Below, in pieces: positions 27,349-35,984 of a stretch of 64,000 nucleotides of DNA; the stretch's first letter is position 1, and each line of letters opens with the position of its first letter. A model generated the notes under the pieces. The model did no database searches. It was not told the DNA's origin and was given only the letters and a program-made list of their open reading frames with translations. Made by a program: the position numbers and the translations under genes. The stretch lies in the NCBI RefSeq assembly GCF_003865135.1, contig NZ_BHZC01000001.1, positions 7,068,001 to 7,132,000 of the forward strand, read 5' to 3'. The DNA is from Streptomyces chrestomyceticus JCM 4735 (GTDB taxonomy: Bacteria > Actinomycetota > Actinomycetes > Streptomycetales > Streptomycetaceae).

Positions 27349-28183
27349 CGCGCCGGTCCGGGGTGGGGTGAACGGCGGTGTCGTGAAGGACGGTGTCGTA
27401 CGGAGCGGTGCCGTGCAGGAGGGCCGCGTGGGCGCGCGCCAGGGCCGGTGGCCGGGTGCCGTCGGTGCGGTGCCGTCGTTCGAGTTCTTCGCCGATCAGG
27501 CGCATGGCGCGGCTCTCCGCTCCGCCCGCGCACAGGGCGCGGGCCAGCGCGAGGACGACGCTCTCGTCGTCGGGGTGCCGGTCGTACAGGTCCTGGAGGG
27601 CGAGGGTGGCCCGGGAGACGGCTCCGGTGGCGAGCAGCGCGGTGGCCCGGCGTTTGCCGGTGTCGAGGTGGATCTCGGTGAGGGTGCGCCGGGTGGTGCG
27701 TACGAAGGCGGAGGGCTGGAGGCCGGTGAGGGGTTCGCCGCGCCACAGGGCCAGTGCCGCGTCGAAGCGGTCGAGGGCGCCGTGGTGGTCGCCTCGCTCC
27801 TGGTGGTCGGCGCCGTCGTCCGCGAGGTGGCGGAAGCGGTCGGTGTCCACGTGGCCGGGGGCGACGTGGAGGACGTAGCTGACGTTCTCCGGGGTGTGGC
27901 CCGGGTGGGTGGTCAGGCGTACCGGGCGGTCGCGGCCCGGGGTGTCGTACTGCGCCAGGGTGCGGCGCAGGTGGTGGATGTGCAGGTGGATCGCGGAGAT
28001 CGCCGACGCGGGGGGCGGGCCGGGCCAGACGCGTTCGCGGAGTGCGGCGACGGTGAGGGCCTGTCCGGGCTGGAGGAGCAGGGCGGTGAGGACGGCTCTG
28101 CGCTGCGGGGGGCCCAGTGCGACGGGTGTGCTGCCGTAGTGGGAGGTCACGGGCCCCAGCAGGCCGAAGCGGAGCGTTGCCAC
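27338..28183 (-). CDS. SARP-family (BTAD-domain) transcriptional activator
   Basis: 281 residues. The N-terminal winged helix (LRFGLLGPVTSHYGSTPVALGPPQRRAVLTALLLQPGQALTV in two parts, residues 4-45) is followed by a BTAD domain (about 110-250, DTDRFRHLADDGADHQERGDHHGALDRF). SARPs bind heptameric direct repeats and activate antibiotic clusters. The GTG at 28183 is preceded by GGAAGGGG and begins at the conserved strand; the longer open frame is not supported. A promoter is predicted at 28233-28261. The gene overlaps the start of the fused SARP-NB-ARC gene by 11 bases in a different frame. Because this frame change is not of the single-base-loss type seen downstream, I read it as a real gene boundary. 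Confidence 0.85.
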   Translation of the reverse strand: MATLRFGLLGPVTSHYGSTPVALGPPQRRAVLTALLLQPGQALTVAALRERVWPGPPPASAISAIHLHIHHLRRTLAQYDTPGRDRPVRLTTHPGHTPENVSYVLHVAPGHVDTDRFRHLADDGADHQERGDHHGALDRFDAALALWRGEPLTGLQPSAFVRTTRRTLTEIHLDTGKRRATALLATGAVSRATLALQDLYDRHPDDESVVLALARALCAGGAESRAMRLIGEELERRHRTDGTRPPALARAHAALLHGTAPYDTVLHDTAVHPTPDRRDGS

Positions 28184-28232
28184 GTCGGTGTGCCCCTTCC
28201 GGTGCTCCAGTGCGCTGTACGCGCTGCCGACG

Positions 28233-28261
28233 AACTTAGCAGGGCATTCAGTGGACGTTAA
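28233..28261 (-). promoter_or_regulatory. Promoter of the SARP gene pair
   Basis: On the minus strand TTAACG (28261-28256), 17 bases, TAAGTT (28238-28233). The start would be near 28226, giving a leader of about 43 bases before the GTG at 28183. Confidence 0.55.
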
Positions 28262-28619
28262 GTGAGCGTGGATCCATGCTGGTTGGAGCCTTGGTCGGGG
28301 CGGTATAAAGGGAGGGTGCGGTGCATTCATCGTTTGTTTACAGGGTGCATCCACTCTTGCAGAACAGCGTCCTGGGACTCATGCCTAGTCCGGCGCGCTT
28401 TCGGCGGGGCCCCGGGGGTGGTAGCCCGGGAGCCCTGCCTCGCCGTATTTCTTTCCCAACTGTGGCCCACGGGGCGCGGTTTGGGCTACCGTCGTCCCGA
28501 CTCTTCGCATCGCCGTGTTCCGGCCGCGGGCTCCCTTACCACGGGCCTGTCCGGAGCGTTCCGCGGTCGTGCGCCGAGGTCGCCCGCTGGACTAGGCATG
28601 GTCGAAGGGAGAGTGCGTC
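28262..28619. other. Intergenic region between the SARP genes and the small membrane protein
   Basis: No gene is supported. The left part is unusually A/T-rich (GGTATAAAGG near 28300, CGTTTGTTTACAG near 28331). It contains a direct repeat GTGCATTCA (28321-28329) and GTGCATCCA (28345-28353), 24 bases apart, possibly a regulator site. The rest is featureless. Confidence 0.5.
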
Positions 28620-28817
28620 ATGCACTCGGATGTCTGGATGTGGCTTGCCGCCGGGGTGGTGGTGACACTGGCCTTCTTCGGGCTGGTCGCCTACCTCGTA
28701 CGGGAGTTGAAGTCGACGCGTCGGCTGCCGGCGGTGCTGGCGGCCGTCGCGGTGCTCATCGGGGCGCTGCCGGCGGTGCTCTACGCGCTGTATCACGTGT
28801 TGGTGGCCGCCCAGTAG
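28620..28817 (+). CDS. Small two-helix membrane protein (65 aa), unknown family
   Basis: The ATG is preceded by AAGGGAGA at good spacing. Residues 5-28 (VWMWLAAGVVVTLAFFGLVAYLV) and 40-62 (VLAAVAVLIGALPAVLYALYHVL) form two transmembrane helices joined by a short basic loop (RELKSTRR), so by the positive-inside rule both ends would face outside. Codon use is typical of the window. The neighbouring genes on both sides are on the other strand, so it is a separate transcription unit ending in a strong hairpin. I do not recognise a family or function. Coding status is supported by the ribosome binding site and the clean helices. Confidence 0.75.
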   Translation: MHSDVWMWLAAGVVVTLAFFGLVAYLVRELKSTRRLPAVLAAVAVLIGALPAVLYALYHVLVAAQ

Positions 28818-28822
28818 GCCGT

Positions 28823-28860
28823 CGGGGCCCCGGCCCGGTACACCTCCGGCCGGGGCCCCG
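28823..28860. terminator. Bidirectional terminator hairpin
   Basis: CGGGGCCCCGGCC (28823-28835) and GGCCGGGGCCCCG (28848-28860) are perfect inverted repeats of 13 bases around a 12-base loop, between the small membrane protein gene and the convergent livF. Confidence 0.7.
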
Positions 28861-28870
28861 CGGCGCCTGC

Positions 28871-30540
<1,670 letters not shown>

Positions 30541-30547
30541 GGTCTCG

Positions 30548-32404
30548 TCACGCCTTCGCCTGGGTGCCGCCGCCGAGGGCCTGGTCCCCGGCGGGCAGGC
30601 GGGTGTCGGGTACGTCGAGCTGGCCGGTCTCGTGGAATTCGAGCTGCTTCCTGCGGTCCGGGATCAGGCCCTCGGGGCGGAAGCGCATGAGCAGGACGAG
30701 GGCGAGGCCGAACAGGAACAGTTGGTAGTCCTGGAGGAAGTCGAGTTTGGCGGGGATGAGGAAGAGCAGGGCCGCGCCGACGAGGGGGCCGCTGAGAGTG
30801 CCCATGCCGCCGAGGATGACGGCGGCGAGCAGGAACGCGGAGTTGGGCGGGGTGGGCCCGGCGAACTGGAACTGCTCGGGGGTGGCGGTGGTGACGACGT
30901 GCACGTGGACGGTGCCGGCGAAACCGGCGAGGGCGGCGCCGAGGGCGAAGGCGAGCAGGCGCAGCCGGAAGCTGTTGACGCCCATGGCGACGGCGGCGGT
31001 CTCGTCCTCCCGGATGGCGATCCAGGCGCGGCCGATGCGGGAGGCGGCGGCCCGGCGGAAGACCAGGACGACGACGGCGGTCACGAGGATCATCAGGAGG
31101 TAGTAGTTGCCGTAGGTGGCGATGGTGAAGCCGAGGATCTCGTGGGGTTCGCCGAAGTTGAAGCCGAAGATCTCCAGGTTGGGGATGTTGGGGATGCCCA
31201 TGGCGCCGTTGGTGACGTCGGGGCCGGTGGTGCCGTTGAGGTTGAGCATGGCGATACGGAAGATCTCGCCGAAGCCGAGCGTGACGATGGCGAGGTAGTC
31301 GCCGCGCAGGCGCAGGGTCGGGGCGCCGATCAGCACGCCGAAGGCGAGGGAGGCGGCGGCGCCGGTCAGCAGGGCGGCCCAGAACGGGAAGTGCAGGCCG
31401 AGGGCCGATTCGGGGCTGCCGGAGACGAGGGCGGCCGCGTAGGCGCCGACGCCGAGGAAGGCCACGTAGCCGAGGTCGAGGAGGCCGGCGAGACCGACGA
31501 CGACGTTCAGGCCGAGCGCGACGGTGGCGAAGATCAGGATGTTGGCGCCGATGATCGTGTACTGGTCGGTGTCCTGGGTGAACGGGAAGCAGGCCGCGGC
31601 GATGAAGGCCGCGGCGAGCGCGACGCCGCGGTGCCGTGCGGTGATCTCCGTGAGGCGGCGGACGAGCCCGGCGCGGATCAGCGCGGGCGCGGCGAGCGCG
31701 ACGAAGATCAGGTAGCCGACGAAGGGCGCGCCGTCCTCCGCGTCGATGCCGTACGTGAAGACGTACAGCCCGGCGCCGAAGGCCGCGGCGATGATCAGGA
31801 TCTCGCCCCAGGAGGGCAGCGGCCGTGCGGGTGCGCGCGGCGGTACGGAGGCGAGCGCGCCCGTGAAGCGCTGCCAGGCGCCGGGTGCCGGGGCGGTCTC
31901 CCGGCCCGCCGGGGCAAGGCGGTCGGCGGGCAGGCCGAGGGCTCCGAGGAACGTGGCGAGCGCGGCGGCGCCCGCGATGTAGCCGCCGGCTTCGAGGTTG
32001 ACCAGGCCGCCGAGCTGCACGGCGATGGCCGCGAGGGTGAACCAGGTGGCGGCGAGGGTGGCGAGGGCGGCGAACAGGACGGGGGCGGTGCGGCCGGCGG
32101 GGGTGAGCCAACTGAAGCCGCGGACGCCGAGGCCGGCGAGGGCGAACAGGAGGGTGAGGATGCCGCCGGCGAGGGTGATGAGCTGGAGGCCGGCGGGAGA
32201 GCCGTAGTAGGTGAGGTCGCCGGGGAAGTCGCTGCTCCAGGTCCAGGGCAGGGCGGTGGAGGCGGCGGTGGCGAGGGCGGCGGCCGCGGTGCCGAGGAGG
32301 GCGCCGCGTTCGGGGAGGGGGAGGACGCCCGGGGGGCGCCGCGTCGTGGTCCCGGCCGTCTTCCCGGTGCCGTTGCCGCCGCCGGCGGGTGTGGTGGTGG
32401 TCAT
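30548..32404 (-). CDS. livM: Branched-chain amino-acid ABC transporter permease LivM, long form
   Basis: 618 residues from the ATG at 32404; a GTG at 32413 overlapping the livH stop is an alternative. The C-terminal ~350 residues are the standard LivM permease, with the conserved LGLNVVVGLAGLLDLGYVAFLGVGAYAAA block, the EAA-like loop AWIAIREDETAAVAMGVNSFRLRLLAFALGAALAGFAG and GGMGTLSGPLVGAAL. About 240 residues precede it, with four or so additional hydrophobic segments (ALLGTAAAALATAASTALP, LITLAGGILTLLFALAGLG, APVLFAALATLAATWFTL, AAALATFLGALGL). Long LivM proteins occur in actinobacteria. The C-terminus (QALGGGTQAKA) is unremarkable. Confidence 0.9.
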   Translation of the reverse strand: MTTTTPAGGGNGTGKTAGTTTRRPPGVLPLPERGALLGTAAAALATAASTALPWTWSSDFPGDLTYYGSPAGLQLITLAGGILTLLFALAGLGVRGFSWLTPAGRTAPVLFAALATLAATWFTLAAIAVQLGGLVNLEAGGYIAGAAALATFLGALGLPADRLAPAGRETAPAPGAWQRFTGALASVPPRAPARPLPSWGEILIIAAAFGAGLYVFTYGIDAEDGAPFVGYLIFVALAAPALIRAGLVRRLTEITARHRGVALAAAFIAAACFPFTQDTDQYTIIGANILIFATVALGLNVVVGLAGLLDLGYVAFLGVGAYAAALVSGSPESALGLHFPFWAALLTGAAASLAFGVLIGAPTLRLRGDYLAIVTLGFGEIFRIAMLNLNGTTGPDVTNGAMGIPNIPNLEIFGFNFGEPHEILGFTIATYGNYYLLMILVTAVVVLVFRRAAASRIGRAWIAIREDETAAVAMGVNSFRLRLLAFALGAALAGFAGTVHVHVVTTATPEQFQFAGPTPPNSAFLLAAVILGGMGTLSGPLVGAALLFLIPAKLDFLQDYQLFLFGLALVLLMRFRPEGLIPDRRKQLEFHETGQLDVPDTRLPAGDQALGGGTQAKA

Positions 32405-32409
32405 CGCTA

Positions 32410-33339
32410 TCACGCCCGATCCGCGACGCGTTCGCCGAGCAGGCCCTGTGGCCTGAGCAGGAGGACGAGGATGAGGAGGACGAAGGCCCAGACGTCCTTC
32501 CAGGCACCGCCGCCGAACTGCTGCATGCCGGGGATCTCCTCGACGTAGCCGGTGGCGAGCGCTTCGGCGACGCCGAGGACGAGGCCGCCGAGCATGGCGC
32601 CGTAGATGTTGCCGATGCCGCCGAGGACGGCCGCGGTGAAGGCCTTCAGGCCGAGGATGAAGCCCATCCGGAACTGCACCTCGCCGGTGCGCAGCCCGTA
32701 GGCGACGGCGGCGACGCCCGCGAAGACCGCTCCGATGGCGAAGGCCAGCACGATGATCCGGTCGGTGTTGATGCCCATGAGCTTGGCGGTGTCCGGGTCC
32801 TGGGCGGTGGCCTGCATGGCGCGGCCGCTGCGGGTGCGGGTGACGAAGAAGCCGAGGGCGATCATGCAGACCGGGGCGGCGACGATCACGAAGATGTCGC
32901 CGCGCTGGACGGTGGCGCCCAGGATCTCGAAGGAGTCCCCTTTGAACTGCGGGAAGACCCGGGCCTTGTTGCCCTCGGGGTACCACATCCAGACGGCCTG
33001 CTGGAGGGCGATGGACAGGCCGATCGCGGTGATCAGGGGCGCGAGGCGGGGCGCGCCGCGCAGCGGCCGATAGGCGAAACGTTCCGCTGCCACACCGACG
33101 AGTCCGGAGACGACGACGGCTCCGAGGAGCATCAGGGGCAGCGCGAGGAGGAGGGACGTGCCGGACGGCATGACGAGGTAGACGGTGAGCGCGCCGAAGC
33201 CGCCGACCATGAAGATCTCGCCGTGTGCGAAGTTGATGAGCTGGACGATGCCGTAGACCATCGTGTAGCCGATCGCGATGAGTCCGTACATCGCGCCGAG
33301 GATGAGTCCGTTGGCCAGTTGTTGCGGCAGTTCGTTCAC
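32410..33339 (-). CDS. livH: Branched-chain amino-acid ABC transporter permease LivH
   Basis: 309 residues. The opening NELPQQLANGLILGAMYGLIAIGYTMVYGIVQLINFAHGEIFMVG is the hallmark of LivH, and the ARAMQATAQDPDTAKLMGINTDRII-type loop and GGIGNIYGAMLGGLVLG follow. I chose the GTG at 33339, with GGAGG seven bases upstream; the open frame upstream belongs to no domain. Its stop overlaps or abuts the livM start. It is 224 bases downstream of the binding-protein gene, with a strong hairpin in the gap. Confidence 0.93.
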   Translation of the reverse strand: MNELPQQLANGLILGAMYGLIAIGYTMVYGIVQLINFAHGEIFMVGGFGALTVYLVMPSGTSLLLALPLMLLGAVVVSGLVGVAAERFAYRPLRGAPRLAPLITAIGLSIALQQAVWMWYPEGNKARVFPQFKGDSFEILGATVQRGDIFVIVAAPVCMIALGFFVTRTRSGRAMQATAQDPDTAKLMGINTDRIIVLAFAIGAVFAGVAAVAYGLRTGEVQFRMGFILGLKAFTAAVLGGIGNIYGAMLGGLVLGVAEALATGYVEEIPGMQQFGGGAWKDVWAFVLLILVLLLRPQGLLGERVADRA

Positions 33340-33473
33340 CGCAGGGCCTCCGTGGGATGGGAAGACGGTACGGGCGGTGGCGGCAAGCCCGTGTGCCGCG
33401 GGCTGCGCCGGAGGGCGTTCGTGGCGTCCTGGCGCGGCCCGGGGGCACTGGCCGGTGGATGGAGCGGCGGGGT

Positions 33474-33512
33474 CCGGCGGGCCCGGGACCGCGGACGGTC
33501 CGGGTCCGCCGG
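33474..33512 (-). terminator. Intercistronic hairpin between the binding-protein gene and livH
   Basis: Positions 33474-33491 pair with 33496-33512 over 17 bases with one wobble and one bulge around a CGGA loop. No T-tract. Such a hairpin could act as a partial terminator or stabilise the upstream mRNA, allowing more binding protein than permease. Confidence 0.5.
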
Positions 33513-33563
33513 CCTCGGCGGTACGGAGCGGCCGGCCCCGGCGTACGGGCCGGCCCGGCCGGA

Positions 33564-34811
33564 TCAGCTCTTGCCGGCCTTGTCGAACTTCTTGAACTCG
33601 GCGCTGAAGCGGGCGACCCACTTGCCCTGGTCGACCTGGTAGGCGGTGATCATGGTGTTGGTGGTGTCGCCGTACTTGTCGAAGGAGACGTGGCCGGTGA
33701 CACCGTCGAAGGAGACCTGGTTCATGGCCTCGACGACCTTCTTGCGCGCGTCCGCCGGCAGCTTGCCGCCGTTGTCCGCGACGACCTTCTTGACGGCCTG
33801 GATCAGGGCCCAGGTGGCGTCGTAGGTGGAGCCGCCGTACGCCTCGTAGCGGTCCTTGTAGCCGGCGGCCTGGTAGTCCTCGATGAACTTCTTGGCGGAG
33901 GCGAGCTGTTCGACGGGCTTGCCGACGGAGGAGGCGTAGTCGCCCTGCGCCTTTTTGTTGAGCTTGATGTAGTCGGCGCTGTACATGCCGTCGCCGCCCA
34001 TCAGGGGCACGGTGACGCCGCCGTCCTTGAGCTGCTGGCTCAGCGGCCCGGACGCGGGGTACTCGCCGCCGTAGAAGACGACGTCCGGCTTGGCCGCCTT
34101 GACCTTGGCGACGACGGCCTTGAAGTCGCGGTCCTCCGGGTTGACGTGCTCGGAGCCGACGACCTTGCCGCCCAGTTTGGTGAACTGGGTGCGGAAGGAG
34201 GCGGCGAGACCGGCGCCGTAGGTCTTCTGGTCGTCGATCACGTAGGCGTTCTTGAACTTCGCCTTCTCCCAGGCGAACTGGCCGTCGAAGGCGCCCTGCA
34301 CCTCGTCGGTGGTGGCCGTGCGGAAGTAGGTGGAGAACTGCCGCACGCGCTTGTTCTGCTTCCAGTCCTTGCCCTGGGTGAGGTCCGGGGTGGTGTTGGC
34401 GGGGGAGATCAGCGCCACGCCGTTCTGCTGGGCGACCTGCTGCATGGACTGGGCGACGCTGGAGTTCAGCGGGCCGACGATGCCCAGGACGTCCTTGTCG
34501 CCGGCGAGCTTGGTGGCGTTCTGCTGGCCGACGTTGGCCTGCGCCTTGTCGTCGAGCGGTTCGAGCTTGAACTCGACGCCCTTGACCTCGCCTGCCTTGT
34601 TGGCGTTGTCGACGGCGAGCTGGGCGGAGTTGCGGATGCCGAGGCCGAGGGCGGAGAGCTCGCCGGTGATCGGGGCGTCCAGTCCGATGGTCACGGACGT
34701 CTTGGACCCCTCGCCGCCCTTCTTGTCGTCGCCGCGGGAGCCGCATGCGGAGAGTGTGAGGGCGCCTGCGGTGACCGCGGTGGTGAGTATGAGCAAGGAA
34801 CGGTGACGCAC
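33564..34811 (-). CDS. Branched-chain amino-acid ABC transporter substrate-binding lipoprotein (LivJ/LivK type)
   Basis: 415 residues. The signal peptide ends in the lipobox TLSAC with the lipidated cysteine at C23, so the protein is anchored outside the membrane. The type I periplasmic-binding fold is evident: VTIGLDAPITGELSALGLGIRNSAQLAVDNAN, LGIVGPLNSSVAQSMQQVAQQNGVALISPANTTPDLT, and the VAKVKAAKPDVVFYGGEYPASG hinge region. It is first in the liv operon. The predicted promoter at 34932-34961 gives a leader of about 110 bases. The exact amino-acid ligand cannot be read from sequence. Confidence 0.94.
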   Translation of the reverse strand: MRHRSLLILTTAVTAGALTLSACGSRGDDKKGGEGSKTSVTIGLDAPITGELSALGLGIRNSAQLAVDNANKAGEVKGVEFKLEPLDDKAQANVGQQNATKLAGDKDVLGIVGPLNSSVAQSMQQVAQQNGVALISPANTTPDLTQGKDWKQNKRVRQFSTYFRTATTDEVQGAFDGQFAWEKAKFKNAYVIDDQKTYGAGLAASFRTQFTKLGGKVVGSEHVNPEDRDFKAVVAKVKAAKPDVVFYGGEYPASGPLSQQLKDGGVTVPLMGGDGMYSADYIKLNKKAQGDYASSVGKPVEQLASAKKFIEDYQAAGYKDRYEAYGGSTYDATWALIQAVKKVVADNGGKLPADARKKVVEAMNQVSFDGVTGHVSFDKYGDTTNTMITAYQVDQGKWVARFSAEFKKFDKAGKS

Positions 34812-34931
34812 GATCAGTCCTTTCCCTGGCGCGGTCGGGCGCGTCGCACGACCGTTTCGCGCGCCGGGCCGTACGGGTGGTGCAGGGTCCGTGCTGGCAG
34901 TGCGCGCCCGGCGGCGCGGTGACTGGCGGTG

Positions 34932-34961
34932 ACTCTAGAGCGGTGCCCGGTGGCCTGACAG
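34932..34961 (-). promoter_or_regulatory. Promoter of the liv operon
   Basis: On the minus strand CTGTCA (34961-34956), 18 bases, TAGAGT (34937-34932). It lies about 120 bases before the binding-protein start codon. Confidence 0.5.
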
Positions 34962-35334
34962 CGGCGCTGACCAGGATGTGACGCTCTTGTTATGACCGTC
35001 GATGAGCGTTTTGCCCTCATGCTCCTTACATTCGGCGCGGACGCCGAGCGGAGCGTGAACTGGCACTTCCCGCAGGGGATTTGGGGCTGATCATGGTGCG
35101 GACGTCCGCATATCGGATGGGGCGTGCGGGACGGAGGAGGGACCGGTGCGGCAGAGGGGGCCCGGCGGCGGTGGCGCCCTCCGCGCGGGCTACGGAGCGT
35201 TACGGGACGCGGGGGCGCGCGGCGCGGAGCGGAGGACGGGGTTCACGCGCCGGGGAGCGTACGGCGACGGCCCCGCTCCCTCTCCGGGAACGGGGCCGCC
35301 AGGACGCCGTGGAGGCCGCGCGCGGGGACGGGTT
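34962..35334. other. Intergenic region between the liv operon and the thioesterase gene
   Basis: No gene is supported; the open frames are Arg/Gly-rich shadows. An A/T-richer patch (34980-35060, TTGTTATGACC and TTTTGCCC) might carry further promoter or regulator sites for liv. A hairpin (35268-35275 with 35291-35298, CGGCCCCG/CGGGGCCG) probably ends the thioesterase transcript. Confidence 0.5.
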
Positions 35335-35811
35335 TCAGCCGCGGTGGTACACCGACGCGTCCACGTCGCGCAGCATGCAGGTCAGCCGGGCGCTGCAGAC
35401 CCGCTTGCCGTCCTCGTCGGTGATCGCGACCTCGTACGTGGCGGACGAGCGGCCCCGGTGCACCGGAGTGGCGACGCCGGTGACCAGGCCGGAGCGCGCG
35501 CCGCGGTGGTGGGTGCAGTTCAGGTCGACGCCGACCGCCAGCTTGGTGGGGCCGCCGTGCAGCATCGCGCCGACCGAGCCGAGGGTCTCGGCGAGCACCG
35601 CGGAGGCGCCGCCGTGCAGCAGCCCGTACGGCTGGGTGTTGCCCTCGACCGGCATGGTGCCGACGATCCGCTCCGGCGCGGCCTCCAGGACCTGCACGCT
35701 CATGCGCGTACCGAGGTGACCGGCGGAGAACAGCGCGGCGAGGTCCAGGCCGAGGCCGGCCCACTGGTCGATGATCTCCTGCGGAAACGTGGTCGCGCGC
35801 TGCTCGCCCAT
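35335..35811 (-). CDS. Hotdog-fold thioesterase (PaaI type)
   Basis: 158 residues. The hotdog-domain helix NTQPYGLLHGGASAVLAETLGSVGA carries the HGG motif of PaaI-type acyl-CoA thioesterases, with Glu and Ser in the expected active-site positions. A strand region (KLAVGVDLNCTHHRGARSGLVTGVATPVHRGRSSATYEVAITDEDGKRVCSARLTC in parts) completes the fold. Members hydrolyse aromatic or medium-chain acyl-CoA. The ATG has no strong Shine-Dalgarno sequence but begins cleanly. It is a single gene between liv and the molybdoenzyme; the substrate is unknown. Confidence 0.88.
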   Translation of the reverse strand: MGEQRATTFPQEIIDQWAGLGLDLAALFSAGHLGTRMSVQVLEAAPERIVGTMPVEGNTQPYGLLHGGASAVLAETLGSVGAMLHGGPTKLAVGVDLNCTHHRGARSGLVTGVATPVHRGRSSATYEVAITDEDGKRVCSARLTCMLRDVDASVYHRG

Positions 35812-35984
35812 GTCCTGCGGCTCCGTTCGTGTGCCGGGGGCGGCGGTGCGGCGCGCCGGGGCGGCGCCGGTCCGACGCCGGTCGTTGAGTCGTGCACGTT
35901 CTTATCAGGCCACGGGGCGGCGGTACGGGCCGGGGGCGGCGGCCCGTACCGTACGCGCCGTCCGGTCAGGTCCGCGCCGTCCGG

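Noticed and set aside
24213..27746. Continuous minus-strand frame of 1177 codons taken as one gene
   Set aside because: Only the part from about 25660 to 24600 encodes recognisable protein (NB-ARC); the first half is Arg/Pro-rich shadow of the two SARP modules, which are in other frames.
33357..34922. Plus-strand frame of 521 codons across the liv binding-protein gene
   Set aside because: Antisense shadow rich in Val, Leu, Gly and Asp; the minus strand has a lipoprotein signal and a complete binding-protein fold.
35081..35719. Plus-strand frame of 212 codons antisense to the thioesterase
   Set aside because: Arg/Ser/Pro-rich with no domain; the opposite strand encodes a clear hotdog thioesterase.
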